In this document: one piece after another, positions 17,100 to 25,680 of the stretch | Numbering within the stretch: position 1 is the stretch's first letter | Layout: every line of letters begins with the position of its first letter | Notes under the pieces: generated by a model | The model's database searches: none | The model's input: the letters and a program-made list of their open reading frames with translations, nothing else | What the model was told of the DNA's origin: nothing | Translations under genes and position numbers: made by a program | NCBI RefSeq assembly: GCF_005239095.1 | Contig: NZ_SZUA01000002.1 | Coordinates: 930,001-994,000, forward strand | DNA length: 64,000 bases | Direction: 5' to 3' | DNA from: Luteimonas gilva | Lineage (GTDB): Bacteria; Pseudomonadota; Gammaproteobacteria; Xanthomonadales; Xanthomonadaceae

Positions 17100-18932
17100 A
17101 TGAACAGCAAGCCCCGTTATCTGGCCGCCGGCGGCCTGACCGCCGCCGTATTGGTCGCGCTGACCGCCTACGCCTCCGCGAATTCCGGCGGCCGTTCCAA
17201 CCTCGCCGCCGTCGCCGCGACTTCGGCCTCGTCCACTACGCCCGCTGCGCGCTTGATTCAACAGCGCACGGTGCCGCTGGCGCGCACCCAGGCCGATACC
17301 GGCTATCAGCGCTTCATCGTCAAATACCGCGATGGCGCCGTCGCTTCGCGCAGCGCCTTGGCCACCGCCGACCGCGCCAACGCGGCGCTGCGCAGCGCCG
17401 GTTTCGCGACGGCGTCGCTGTCGCCCGTGCGCCGCACCGGCACCGGGGCGGACGTGCTGCGCGCGACACGCCGGTTGAGCGTTTCCGAGTCCGCCGCCTT
17501 CTTGCGCCAGTTGCGCAGCGATCCGGCGGTGCAATACGCGCAGCCCGACTACATCAAGCAACGTTACGAAGTGATCCCCAACGACCCCTACTTCGGCCAG
17601 TTGCAGTGGGACTACAACAACCCGGTCGGCGGCATGAACGCGACCACCGCTTGGGACACCGCGCAAGGCGAGGGCGTGATCGTCGCCGTGCTCGACACCG
17701 GTTACGCCGACCATAGCGATCTGAACGCGAACCTGGTGCCGGGTTACGACTTCATCCACGACGAAGATGTGGCCGGCGACGGCGACGGCCGCGACGACGA
17801 TGCGCACGACCCGGGCGATTGGTACGGCGGTTACGCCAGTTCCTGGCACGGCACGCACGTCGCCGGCACCGTCGCGGCGGTGACCGATAACGGCGCGGGC
17901 CTGGCCGGCGTCGCCTACAAAGCGAAGGTGCAGCCGGTGCGCGTGCTCGGCCACGGCGGCGGCTACACCTCCGACATCGCCGACGCGATCGTCTGGGCTT
18001 CGGGCGGCAGCGTCGACGGCGTGCCCGACAACGCGACGCCGGCCGAAGTGCTGAACCTCAGCCTGGGCGGCGACGGATCCTGCGCGCAGGATCCGGCGAC
18101 GCAGGAAGCCATCGACGGCGCGATCTCGCGCGGCGTCACGGTCGTCGTCGCCGCGGGCAACGACAATCAGGACGCGGCTTACCATTCGCCGGCCAGCTGC
18201 CGCGGCGTGATCACGGTGGGCGCGAACGGCATCGACGGCGCCAAGTCGTGGTTCTCCAACTACGGGGCCACGGTGACGCTGTCGGCGCCGGGCGGCAACG
18301 CGACCAGCGGCAGTTCGCCGAACGACAGGTGGATCTGGTCGCTGGGCAACAGCGGCGATCAAGGGCCGGAAGGCGAATCGCTGATCGGCATGATCGGCAC
18401 CTCGCAAGCCAGTCCGCACGTGGCCGCGACGGTCGCGCTGATGCAGAGCGCGGCGGTCGCCGCCGGCAAGCCGGCGCTGACGCCGGCGCAGATCAAGAAG
18501 ATCCTGCGCAGCACCGCCAAGCCGTTCGCGGTGACGCCGCCGGTCAGCACGCCGCTGGGCGCGGGCATCCTTGACGCCGCCGCGGCGACCTACGCCGCTA
18601 CCCAGGACGTGAGCGACGACGAAGCCGAGCTGCTCAGCAACCGCGTGCCCGTCACCGGCTTGACCGGCGCCGCCGGCGACGAACTGCTGTACATGATCGA
18701 AGTGCCGGCCGGCACCCGCAGCTTGAATCTGCGCAGCTACGGCGGCACCGGCGACGTATCGCTGTACGTGGCCTACGACGACGTGCCGAGCACGACCGTG
18801 TACGACCGCAAGTCGGCCAAGCCCGGCAATAGCGAAGCGGTGGTCTACACCAATCCGGCGCCGGGCACGTATTACGTGCGCGTGGCCGGCGTGCAACCGT
18901 TTGCGAACGTGTCGGTGATGGGCATCTACTGA
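17100..18932 (+). CDS. Secreted S8 subtilisin-like serine protease
   Basis: This is a 610-residue exported protease. An N-terminal signal (hydrophobic about 8-30) precedes an I9-like propeptide (about 65-155, starting YQRFIVKYRDG). The peptidase S8 domain (about 170-505) has D199 (AVLDTGYADH), H250 (SSWHGTHVAG), the oxyanion Asn in AAGNDNQ, and S435 (GTSQASPH). A C-terminal PPC-like beta-sandwich (about 520-610) is usually removed on maturation. The nearly invariant Met after the catalytic Ser is Gln here, which may alter stability or oxidation resistance. It lies downstream of the adhesin across a large hairpin and ends at a strong terminator. A role in nutrient or prey-cell degradation is inferred. 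Confidence 0.93.
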   Translation: MNSKPRYLAAGGLTAAVLVALTAYASANSGGRSNLAAVAATSASSTTPAARLIQQRTVPLARTQADTGYQRFIVKYRDGAVASRSALATADRANAALRSAGFATASLSPVRRTGTGADVLRATRRLSVSESAAFLRQLRSDPAVQYAQPDYIKQRYEVIPNDPYFGQLQWDYNNPVGGMNATTAWDTAQGEGVIVAVLDTGYADHSDLNANLVPGYDFIHDEDVAGDGDGRDDDAHDPGDWYGGYASSWHGTHVAGTVAAVTDNGAGLAGVAYKAKVQPVRVLGHGGGYTSDIADAIVWASGGSVDGVPDNATPAEVLNLSLGGDGSCAQDPATQEAIDGAISRGVTVVVAAGNDNQDAAYHSPASCRGVITVGANGIDGAKSWFSNYGATVTLSAPGGNATSGSSPNDRWIWSLGNSGDQGPEGESLIGMIGTSQASPHVAATVALMQSAAVAAGKPALTPAQIKKILRSTAKPFAVTPPVSTPLGAGILDAAAATYAATQDVSDDEAELLSNRVPVTGLTGAAGDELLYMIEVPAGTRSLNLRSYGGTGDVSLYVAYDDVPSTTVYDRKSAKPGNSEAVVYTNPAPGTYYVRVAGVQPFANVSVMGIY

Positions 18933-18963
18933 TTGGATTGGCGACCGATGATCTCGGTTTTGA

Positions 18964-18991
18964 GGAGGCGAGAATTTCGCCTCCTTTTTTT
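18964..18991 (+). terminator. Rho-independent terminator of the subtilase gene
   Basis: An 8-bp stem, GGAGGCGA/TCGCCTCC, with a 5-nt loop is followed by seven T residues (18985-18991), starting about 31 bp after the stop. It lies between convergent genes. Confidence 0.9.
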
Positions 18992-19007
18992 GTGCGGCAG
19001 CGCCGGC

Positions 19008-20051
19008 CTATTGGGAAAGAGTGCGCGCCAGTCCCGCGTCCCATAGCGGCAGAGGCTTGGCCAGCGTTTTGTTCTGCAGAGCCGCGGCTTCGTTGTAGGT
19101 CGCCAGCAACTGGCGCTGATCGCAGAAGACGTCGATGACGCGCTGCCGGCCGAACTGGTTCTCGATGGTCACGGCCATCTTCCATCCGACCGTGTACCAG
19201 GGGCCCTGCACGCCGAAGTATCCCATCATCTTCGCGTCGACGGCAGACGCATCGCCCGCTTTGCCGTCCAATACGGTCAGGAAGAAAGCGTTCTGCTCGG
19301 CCATCAGCTCGTCGAATTTAGCCACGTTGCGCGCCCATTCCGCGGATTCTTGCTCGCCGCGGTCGACCAGCGGGTCGGGTCGCGGGCCGCCGGCCGCGGC
19401 CAACACCGCGAATCCCTCGGAAAAAGAACCGACCCAGCCCTGCAGCTTGGCTAGCGTGGAGTCGGGCGAGGCGTATTTTTTCTTCGTCGCCGCGGGCGGA
19501 CAGACCGAGTTCTGGCCGATGTGGTGCAACTCGTGCGCCATCGTATTGCGCGCTTTCGCCGCCGGGACGTCCGCATCCAAGTAGAGGAAAATGGCGGGAT
19601 CCCGGCGCGTATCGAACACGAATTCGTTCTTCTTCGGTTTGATCATCGGGTAGACGGTGCCTTTCATCTTCGCGCCGGCCGGCAGATACGCGAATGCGAT
19701 CTTCGCCGCCGCTTCGATCGGTTGCGAAGTCCATTCCCGCAGCGTCCGCCGCAGTCCGGCCACCTGCTCGGCGCTACGCGGCGTCTCCATGAAAGCCTCG
19801 AAATCGGCTTCGGTGAATTTGCGGCCCATCCAAGCTTCGCGCTCCTTCAGGCGGCGGTAGCCGGAGGTCGCGAACAGCGCTTGCCAGTCTGCCTCCGTCA
19901 CCTGTTCGCCCTTGACGCGCTTGTCGAGGATCGACAATGCGGCTTCCGCCTCGCTGAGGTCGAATTTGACGGCCACGGCGTTGTCGGCGGCCGGAGCGGG
20001 GCAGGCGGCGAGCATCGCTGCGGCCAAGAGGCCGCATACCGGGGTTTTCAT
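19008..20051 (-). CDS. Secreted putative zinc peptidase (DUF5700-like)
   Basis: This is a 347-residue exported protein with a signal peptide or lipoprotein-like leader (about 1-23, ALLAAAMLAACPAPA; the Cys could be a lipobox). A gluzincin-like MAHELHHIG motif lies near residue 190 with Glu and Asp further on, reminiscent of the DUF5700 family of putative Zn peptidases; the family assignment is from memory. I chose the ATG at 20051 because it begins the signal peptide; longer readings to 20210 add Cys/Arg-rich junk. Substrate and physiological role are unknown. It is convergent with the subtilase gene and shares its intergenic terminator. Confidence 0.75.
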   Translation of the reverse strand: MKTPVCGLLAAAMLAACPAPAADNAVAVKFDLSEAEAALSILDKRVKGEQVTEADWQALFATSGYRRLKEREAWMGRKFTEADFEAFMETPRSAEQVAGLRRTLREWTSQPIEAAAKIAFAYLPAGAKMKGTVYPMIKPKKNEFVFDTRRDPAIFLYLDADVPAAKARNTMAHELHHIGQNSVCPPAATKKKYASPDSTLAKLQGWVGSFSEGFAVLAAAGGPRPDPLVDRGEQESAEWARNVAKFDELMAEQNAFFLTVLDGKAGDASAVDAKMMGYFGVQGPWYTVGWKMAVTIENQFGRQRVIDVFCDQRQLLATYNEAAALQNKTLAKPLPLWDAGLARTLSQ

Positions 20052-20332
20052 AAAGGCGCCCTGTTCGGAAGATCCCACCGCATGGATGCGCCGGTGCGGG
20101 AAAGGGTCGCAACTGCGTTTTTCCAAGGAGTTGCCCCTTCCCTTCGCGGGACAACGCGCCTTTCCGCGATACGCATGGTCGCGCATACAGCAGCGAATGG
20201 CGCAGATCATAAATGCGTGCTGACCGGTCGCGAGGCGTTCGGGTTAGCTGCCGAAGAAGAATTCCGTCTTACTAGCGCCGATGAGGATGGAGCCCGCTTC
20301 GCGCATCTCTTCCATTTATCGAGAGCGAAATC

Positions 20333-20587
20333 ATGAACAAACTGACAGCTTCATGGGCCTGCGCGGCCCTTCTGCTGACCGGCGCCGCTAATGCGCAGCC
20401 GACCGCTACTTGGACGGAGTCGAACCTCGAGGAGCGTCCCCAAAGCGGTGCACAGCCACGCGGACGATGGTGCGAACCCGTGGGAAGCGGTTACTACGAA
20501 TGCTTCGACGAGCATTGCTACGACGACTACGGCACCCAGAAGTCCGTCTGCACGCTCACGACTTGGATCAAGGAAATGGACAAATGA
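20333..20587 (+). CDS. Small secreted four-cysteine protein, copy 1
   Basis: The 84-residue product has a signal peptide ending near residue 21 (LLLTGAANA) and a short acidic mature part. Its four Cys are spaced C-x9-C-x4-C-x10-C, preceded by RW and followed by TLTTW. The gene at 21447-21710 encodes the same pattern (RWC-x8-C-x4-C-x9-C-x3-TW), so the two are paralogues. I do not recognise the family. Two disulphides in a small periplasmic or secreted fold is an inference. The alpha/beta-hydrolase gene lies between the copies on the other strand and its stop is 15 bp from this one. Confidence 0.75.
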   Translation: MNKLTASWACAALLLTGAANAQPTATWTESNLEERPQSGAQPRGRWCEPVGSGYYECFDEHCYDDYGTQKSVCTLTTWIKEMDK

Positions 20588-20602
20588 CGGCCGTCCGCGC
20601 CG

Positions 20603-21271
20603 TTACTTGATTGCCGCCGCGCATTCTTCCGGTTTTGCCTGCAACAGAAAATGCGGCCCTTCGATTTCGATGCAAACGGCGTTGCGGCTGAGATCGCGGA
20701 TCGCCCGCCAGCCGTCGTCGCCGACGAGGCGGTCGCGGCTGGCTTTCAGATAAAGCAATGGGCAATCGATCTGCGGGATCAGGTGCGTCACGTCCACGTC
20801 GGCCACAGCTCGCAAACGTGCGCGCATCGCTTCCGCACTCACGCTGCGCACGGCCTCGCGCATGCGGCGCGCCCAGTCGCGCGTGGACCAGCGGCCCATC
20901 AGCCAGGGCATCGCCGGGCCGATCGGGAGTTTGTTCGGGGAAATCAGACGCAGGATCGTTTCGAAGGCCCGCAGCATCGGCGACTGCGGCGCTTTGGCGA
21001 ACGAAGCGCACAGCACCAGGCCGATCAGGCCTTCTGGTTTCCGCGCCGCAATTTCGATCGCGATCGGGCCGGAGAAGGATTCGGCGACCAGCACGAAGGC
21101 GCCGTCCTTCGGCAAGGCATCGGCGACCAACGCCGTCAACGCCGCGTAGTCGAGCACGGCGTGCTTCGGGTACGAAATCACCTTCGCGACCAGGTCCGGC
21201 GCCAATGCCGTAGCGAATTCGGTCAACAGTTCTCCGGTGCCGTCCATGCCTGGCAGCAGGATGGCGCGCAT
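20603..21271 (-). CDS. Alpha/beta-fold hydrolase, unknown substrate
   Basis: This is a 222-residue cytoplasmic hydrolase with no signal peptide. The N-terminus (AILLPGMDGTGELL) is the oxyanion strand. The nucleophile sits in AESFSG, a variant of G-x-S-x-G (Ser near 65). The acid is probably the Asp in KASRDRLV and the base the His in EGPHFLL. The family ranges over esterases and lipases and the substrate is not predictable. AGGAGA about 8 nt before the ATG supports the start. It is flanked on both sides by the two small four-Cys protein genes. Whether they are functionally linked is unknown. Confidence 0.85.
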   Translation of the reverse strand: MRAILLPGMDGTGELLTEFATALAPDLVAKVISYPKHAVLDYAALTALVADALPKDGAFVLVAESFSGPIAIEIAARKPEGLIGLVLCASFAKAPQSPMLRAFETILRLISPNKLPIGPAMPWLMGRWSTRDWARRMREAVRSVSAEAMRARLRAVADVDVTHLIPQIDCPLLYLKASRDRLVGDDGWRAIRDLSRNAVCIEIEGPHFLLQAKPEECAAAIK

Positions 21272-21446
21272 AAACAGTTCTCCTTATCGGCGCTTATATA
21301 AGATTAATTTTTGCCGACCAATTTTAACGCTGAGTAAGACGAGGTTCCTGCCAATATTTTGATTGTTCTATTTGGCCGGTTTGAATTGAGTAATCCGTCA
21401 GACAAATACCGCGAATTGCCGCGGTAGTCGATGCATAGGATTAAAC

Positions 21447-21710
21447 ATGAAATATCAAATTGCGCTACTCATGTTTTTAAGCGCTCTAGGGGTGGATGCG
21501 CAGGCAGCTTCGAGCGGTTCTGGGTACAACGGTCCGACGGTGCTTCGGGGCGATACCCAAAAACAGACATCTAAGCTTTGGGAGTACCGTTGGTGCGACG
21601 ACAGTGGCGGCGGATTGGTGTGCGGGATCACGATTTGCACGGAAGAAACCGAAACGGAAAGCCGCTGCATGACGGTCACTTGGAATGATAATGAGGGTGC
21701 GGGCGGCTAG
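21447..21710 (+). CDS. Small secreted four-cysteine protein, copy 2
   Basis: The 87-residue product has a signal peptide ending near residue 20 (LGVDAQA), a Ser/Gly-rich linker, and the same cysteine framework as the 20333-20587 product: RWCDDSGGGLVC, then GITIC, then a Glu/Thr-rich loop to the fourth Cys and MTVTW. AGGA about 8 nt upstream supports the start. The 175 bp upstream (21272-21446) are clearly more AT-rich than the rest of the window, hinting at horizontal origin or a strong promoter. The function is unknown; a small effector, inhibitor or envelope-stress protein are all possible. Confidence 0.75.
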   Translation: MKYQIALLMFLSALGVDAQAASSGSGYNGPTVLRGDTQKQTSKLWEYRWCDDSGGGLVCGITICTEETETESRCMTVTWNDNEGAGG

Positions 21711-21737
21711 TCGCAGCGGTTAAACCAGGGTTGGTGG

Positions 21738-23120
21738 TCAGCACTCGATCACGTTGACCGCCAACCCGCCGCGCGACGTTTCCTTATATTTGTCCTGCAT
21801 ATCGCGCCCGGTGTCGCGCATGGTCTTGATGACCTTGTCCAGACTCACCTTGTGCTTGCCGTCGCCGCGCTGGGCCATGCGCGAGGCGTTGATCGCTTTC
21901 ACCGCGCCCATCGCATTGCGTTCGATGCAGGGGATCTGGACCAGGCCGCCGATCGGGTCGCAGGTCAGGCCCAGGTTGTGTTCCATGCCGATTTCTGCAG
22001 CATTCTCGATCTGCCCGGGAGTGCCGCCGAGCGCGGCGACCAGGCCGCCGGCGGCCATCGAGCAGGCCACGCCGACTTCGCCCTGGCAACCGACTTCGGC
22101 GCCGCTGATCGAGGCGTTTTCCTTATAGAGAATGCCGATCGCCGCGGCGGTCAGCAGGAAATCGAAGATGCCTTGCTCGCTGGCGCCCGGGCAGAAGCGT
22201 TCGTAGTAGTGGCCGACGGCGGGGATGATGCCGGCCGCGCCGTTGGTCGGCGCGGTGACGACGCGGCCGCCGGCGGCGTTTTCCTCGTTGACGGCGAGCG
22301 CGTACAGGTTCACCCAATCGAGCACGGTCAGCGGATCGCGCATCGCCGCTTCCGGCTTGCTCGACAGTTCGGCGTGCAGGGCCGGCGCGCGCCGCGCGAC
22401 GTGCAAGCCGCCGGGCAGGGTGCCGCTCTCGCGGATGCCGCGAGCGACGCAGCTTTGCATCGCCTTCCAGATGTCGCGCAGGCCGTCGCGGATCTCGTCT
22501 TCGCTGCGCCAGGCCTTTTCGTTGGCGAACATCAGCTGCGCGATGGTCAGGCCGCTGCGCTCCGCTTGCGCCAGCAGTTCGTCGCCGCTGTGGAACGGGT
22601 AGGGCAGTTCGGTGGTGTCGGCGACGATGCGGTCTTCGGCCGCTTCGTCCTGATTGACGACGAAACCGCCGCCGACCGAGTAGTAGTCGCGGGTGGCGAT
22701 CTCGACGTCGTCGGCGCCGTACGCGGTGAAGCGCATGCCGTTGGTGTGGTAGGGCAGCTTCTGCCGCTTGTTCATCACCAGGTCGCGCTTCTCGTCGAAG
22801 GCGATTTCGTGCTGGCCGTGCAGCAGGATCTTCTTCTGGCCGCGGATGCGTTCCAGCGCGGCGGGGATGATGTCCGGATCGATCTGGTTCGGCCAATGGC
22901 CTTCCAAGCCCATCAGCACCGCCTTGTCGGTGCCGTGGCCGCGGCCGGTCAGCGCCAGCGAGCCGAACACTTCGGCGCGGATGCGCGTCACGTCCTGCAG
23001 GCGGCCGGATTCGACCAGCCATTTCTCGACGAAACGCGCCGCGGCGCGCATCGGCCCGACGGTATGCGAGGAACTCGGCCCGATGCCGATCTTGAACAAG
23101 TCGAAAGTGCTGACGGCCAT
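21738..23120 (-). CDS. sdaA: L-serine ammonia-lyase, iron-sulfur type
   Basis: This is the 460-residue single-chain form that converts L-serine to pyruvate and ammonia. The beta domain (about 1-155) starts with [21 protein letters not shown]. The alpha domain carries [4Fe-4S] ligand cysteines in [16 protein letters not shown] and TCDPIGG...IPC. It is divergent from the glutaredoxin-like gene with 48 bp between starts. No Shine-Dalgarno is visible, but TAGAAT lies 6 nt before the ATG, which suggests a leaderless transcript. Confidence 0.94.
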   Translation of the reverse strand: MAVSTFDLFKIGIGPSSSHTVGPMRAAARFVEKWLVESGRLQDVTRIRAEVFGSLALTGRGHGTDKAVLMGLEGHWPNQIDPDIIPAALERIRGQKKILLHGQHEIAFDEKRDLVMNKRQKLPYHTNGMRFTAYGADDVEIATRDYYSVGGGFVVNQDEAAEDRIVADTTELPYPFHSGDELLAQAERSGLTIAQLMFANEKAWRSEDEIRDGLRDIWKAMQSCVARGIRESGTLPGGLHVARRAPALHAELSSKPEAAMRDPLTVLDWVNLYALAVNEENAAGGRVVTAPTNGAAGIIPAVGHYYERFCPGASEQGIFDFLLTAAAIGILYKENASISGAEVGCQGEVGVACSMAAGGLVAALGGTPGQIENAAEIGMEHNLGLTCDPIGGLVQIPCIERNAMGAVKAINASRMAQRGDGKHKVSLDKVIKTMRDTGRDMQDKYKETSRGGLAVNVIEC

Positions 23121-23168
23121 GCCGTTATTCTATGCCTTATCCGCATTCCACGACCGCCCCGGACCGCG

Positions 23169-23396
23169 ATGCCGCTCATCCTTTACCAACGCGACGACTG
23201 CCCGCTCTGCGACCGGGCGCTGGCGATGCTGGCCGAAGCGCGCGCGCCTGAATTCGATACCGTATGGATCGACGAGGACGAGGCCTTGGAGAGCGAGTAC
23301 GGCCATCGCGTGCCCGTACTGCGCGATGAAGCGGGGCGCGAGCTCGATTGGCCGTTCGACGCCGCGAAGGTCCGGGCCTTCCTCGTCGCGCCGTAG
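23169..23396 (+). CDS. Glutaredoxin-like thiol protein
   Basis: This 75-residue protein has a thioredoxin fold start (LILYQRDDCPLCDRAL) with a CPLC redox pair near residues 11-14. A cis-Pro segment (HRVPVLRDEAG) is followed by a short C-terminal helix. It matches the small glutaredoxin family proteins (DUF836-like). A role in disulphide or Fe-S maintenance is inferred, and its neighbour is the Fe-S enzyme serine deaminase. The ATG at 23169 gives the expected compact length; longer in-frame readings upstream are antisense to sdaA. Confidence 0.82.
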   Translation: MPLILYQRDDCPLCDRALAMLAEARAPEFDTVWIDEDEALESEYGHRVPVLRDEAGRELDWPFDAAKVRAFLVAP

Positions 23397-23408
23397 CGGG
23401 CCTGGCTC

Positions 23409-23440
23409 TTCGTAGAGTCGAGCAGGCTCGACTCTACGAA
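23409..23440. repeat. Inverted repeat, GTAGAGTCGAG family
   Basis: Perfect 15-bp arms (TTCGTAGAGTCGAGC and its complement) flank a 2-nt loop. The hairpin sits between the convergent glutaredoxin and YceI genes, 12 and 10 bp from their stops, and recurs at 47211-47322 and 51246-51271. Confidence 0.85.
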
Positions 23441-23450
23441 AGCCGAGTCG

Positions 23451-24017
23451 TTATTTCGCGACTTGGAACACGACCTTGGTGCTGATCGCCACTTCGTTCG
23501 GAATGGTCTTGGTATCGGCCCAATCGCCGCCGCCGACGCCGAAATCCAGGCGCTTGACCGTGGCCTTGCCGCTGAGCACGGGCTTGGCGCCCGGCGTCCA
23601 AGTGAAATCGAGCGTCACCGGCTTGCTGACGCCGCGCAGCGACAGGGTGCCGTCGGCGGCGTAGCGGTTGCCGCCCAGCGAGCGGAACTTGCTGGCGGTG
23701 TAGCGGGCCTGGGCGAACTTGGCGACGTTGAAGAAATCGGCTTCCTTCAAGGTGGAATCGCGATCGGCGTTGCCGGTCTTGGCGCCGGCCAGCGGGATGG
23801 TCACGTCGAGTTTGGCTTTGGCCAACTGCGCCGGATCGAAGCTGAGCTGGGTCGAAAAGCCGGGGAAACTGCCGGTGAAGGTCTCGCCGTCGTACTGGCT
23901 GGCGAAGGCCAGGGTCGAACCCGGCGCTTGCACGTAATCGGCGGCCATGGCGGGCGCGGACATCATCGCCACGAGCGCGGCGGCGACGGCCGCGGGCGAA
24001 TTCAATTTATGCGACAT
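23451..24017 (-). CDS. YceI-family periplasmic protein
   Basis: This is a 188-residue YceI lipocalin-like protein with a clean signal peptide (ending APAMAAD at about residue 26). The beta-barrel core shows the family's SLRGVSKPVTLDFTW and RLDFGVGGGDW blocks. YceI proteins bind isoprenoid lipids in a lipocalin-like pocket; the exact ligand is unknown. AGGAG 8 nt upstream supports the ATG at 24017. It overlaps the end of the cytochrome b561 gene by 11 bp, so it is the last gene of a three-gene operon with two YceI paralogues. Confidence 0.9.
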   Translation of the reverse strand: MSHKLNSPAAVAAALVAMMSAPAMAADYVQAPGSTLAFASQYDGETFTGSFPGFSTQLSFDPAQLAKAKLDVTIPLAGAKTGNADRDSTLKEADFFNVAKFAQARYTASKFRSLGGNRYAADGTLSLRGVSKPVTLDFTWTPGAKPVLSGKATVKRLDFGVGGGDWADTKTIPNEVAISTKVVFQVAK

Positions 24018-24603
24018 GGTTCGACTCCTGTGGGGGTTCTTCCGGCTGGGTCCGCTTGCGCCGCCGGGGCAGCATCCGGACCAGGGTGGCATCGTTCTGG
24101 ACCAGGTGGTGGTAGAGGGCCGCGACGGCGTGCAGCGCGACCAGGCAGACCAGCACCCAGAACAAGGTTTCGTGGGTATCGTGGGACAACGTGCGCAGCG
24201 AAGGGTTCGGCGGACTGAGCTTGGGTACCAGGAACAGGCCGAACCAGCGGAACGGACGCAGGCCGCTGGACGAGTCGTACAGCCAGCCCGACAGCGGCAT
24301 GGCGAAGATCAGCGCGTACAGCAGCCAATGGGTGACGGACGCGATGCGTTCCTGCCAGCGCGGCGTGCCCGCCAGCGCCGGCGGCGCACCGGCGTACAAG
24401 CGCCAGCCCAGGCGCAGCACGGCCAGGACTAGCACGGTGATGCCCAGCGATTTGTGCAGGGTGTAGACCCAGAAGTACTTCGGCGTTTTGGGCAGGTCGA
24501 CCATGATCAGGCCGACTGTGGCGATGGTCAGGATCAGCAACACGATCAGCCAATGGAAGGTTTGGCTGACCGCGCCCCAGCGTTCGACGTTCTTCAAGGT
24601 CAT
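24007..24603 (-). CDS. Cytochrome b561
   Basis: This 198-residue integral membrane cytochrome has four transmembrane helices (about 14-36, 48-68, 90-110, 145-168) and several helix-borne His (FHWLIV, LHKSLG, THWLLY, HDTHE, LHAVAALYHH) to bind two haems. The family exchanges electrons between quinol and periplasmic acceptors or superoxide. The gene start overlaps the upstream YceI stop as ATGA, and it is sandwiched between two yceI genes. This echoes the E. coli yceJ-yceI pair. Starts further upstream are shadows of the first yceI gene. Confidence 0.9.
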   Translation of the reverse strand: MTLKNVERWGAVSQTFHWLIVLLILTIATVGLIMVDLPKTPKYFWVYTLHKSLGITVLVLAVLRLGWRLYAGAPPALAGTPRWQERIASVTHWLLYALIFAMPLSGWLYDSSSGLRPFRWFGLFLVPKLSPPNPSLRTLSHDTHETLFWVLVCLVALHAVAALYHHLVQNDATLVRMLPRRRKRTQPEEPPQESNHVA

Positions 24604-25304
24604 GGCGTTTCCTGCGCAGGCGGCGCTGCCGGCTCTTCCGCGTCGGCGTCGAAGGCGTGCGGCGATTCGTCCTTGTTTTTGTCCTTGCCGTTGTCGGGCA
24701 CCGCTTCGGCTTCGATGCGCAGTTCGACCTGATTGCCGATCACCGCCTTCCACGAGTCGATGCCGAAATCCATCCGGTTCAACGTGACGGTGGCGGAAAA
24801 ACCGGCGGTGCGGCGGAACGGCGGCATCGGATGCCGCTTCAAAGCGTTCAACTTCACGTCCATCTTGATCTCCCGCTTCACGCCGTGCAGCTGCAGCAGC
24901 CCATACACGGAGGCGTGTTCGGCGTCGATCGGTTCGATCCGCGTCGAAACGAAGGTCGCTTCGGGGTAGGCGTCCACGTTCAACAGGCGGCCGCCGATGG
25001 CCGCGTCGTTCCAGTCGTCGTCGCCCAGGTCGATCCGCTCCAGCGGGACGCGCACCTCGAGTTTGGTGGCCGACCAATCCTGAGGATCGAACTGCAGCGT
25101 GCCGGTGCTGCCCGAAACGGTGCCGATGGCGTTGGAGAATCCGGCGTGGGAAATCGCGAACATCACTCGCGTATGCACCGGATCCAGACGGTAGCGGACG
25201 GTTTCCGCGGCGGCGCTGGGCAAATAGGCCAGCGCGAGCAGCAAGGCCAGGACACCGCTCAGCGCGGGAGTTGATATTGTCAGGAAGGGCTTGCGGCGGC
25301 TCAT
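24600..25304 (-). CDS. YceI-family periplasmic protein with acidic tail
   Basis: This is a 234-residue YceI paralogue, the first gene of the operon. A signal peptide ends near residue 33 (LPSAAAE). The barrel includes VRYRLDPVHTRVMFAISH, LQLHGVKREIKMDV and RMDFGIDSW. The last 25 residues form a charged, Pro-rich tail rich in Asp, Glu and Lys that the partner YceI lacks. The stop overlaps the cytochrome b561 start. The promoter lies in the next 110 bp, before the MITE-like element. Confidence 0.9.
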   Translation of the reverse strand: MSRRKPFLTISTPALSGVLALLLALAYLPSAAAETVRYRLDPVHTRVMFAISHAGFSNAIGTVSGSTGTLQFDPQDWSATKLEVRVPLERIDLGDDDWNDAAIGGRLLNVDAYPEATFVSTRIEPIDAEHASVYGLLQLHGVKREIKMDVKLNALKRHPMPPFRRTAGFSATVTLNRMDFGIDSWKAVIGNQVELRIEAEAVPDNGKDKNKDESPHAFDADAEEPAAPPAQETP

Positions 25305-25413
25305 GGGGCGATTCTAGGCCGGCATCGATGAATGCGGCAGCGGCGAAAGACAGGCCCGTGGGCTTGCGGCCGCAACGCTGCGTTGCGAGCATTGCCGGCT
25401 GGGGGGTCGGGAT

Positions 25414-25677
25414 TAGGGCCTGTTACCGCTATTGGGATAGGCCACGCCGCGCTTGAGCGCGTGCGGGGCAGGGAAGAGTGAGGGAATGTATGTCGATACA
25501 CGACCGAGTGATGACGCGGCACCGCGCGCACTCAAACGCGGCCCTTCGGGTTGCCGTGTGCCACCGGGCGGCCGCGCACGACTTGAGCGGGCGGCCAGCC
25601 TGCCGCTGCGCCGCGCACGACCACCTGACGACCGGACACGGCAACGTGGCCTATTCCAATAGCGGTAACAGGCCCTA
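25414..25677. mobile_element. MITE-like element, 33-bp terminal inverted repeats
   Basis: Arms at 25414-25446 and 25645-25677 are inverted copies with one mismatch in 33. The outermost bases are TA on both sides followed by GGGCCTGTTACCGC inward, which is compatible with a TA target duplication of the IS630/Tc1 type. The 200-bp interior encodes nothing recognisable. The right end stops 3 bp before the ATG of the hybrid kinase. The rest of the 25305-25680 gap is the promoter side of the YceI operon. Confidence 0.8.
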
Positions 25678-25680
25678 GCC

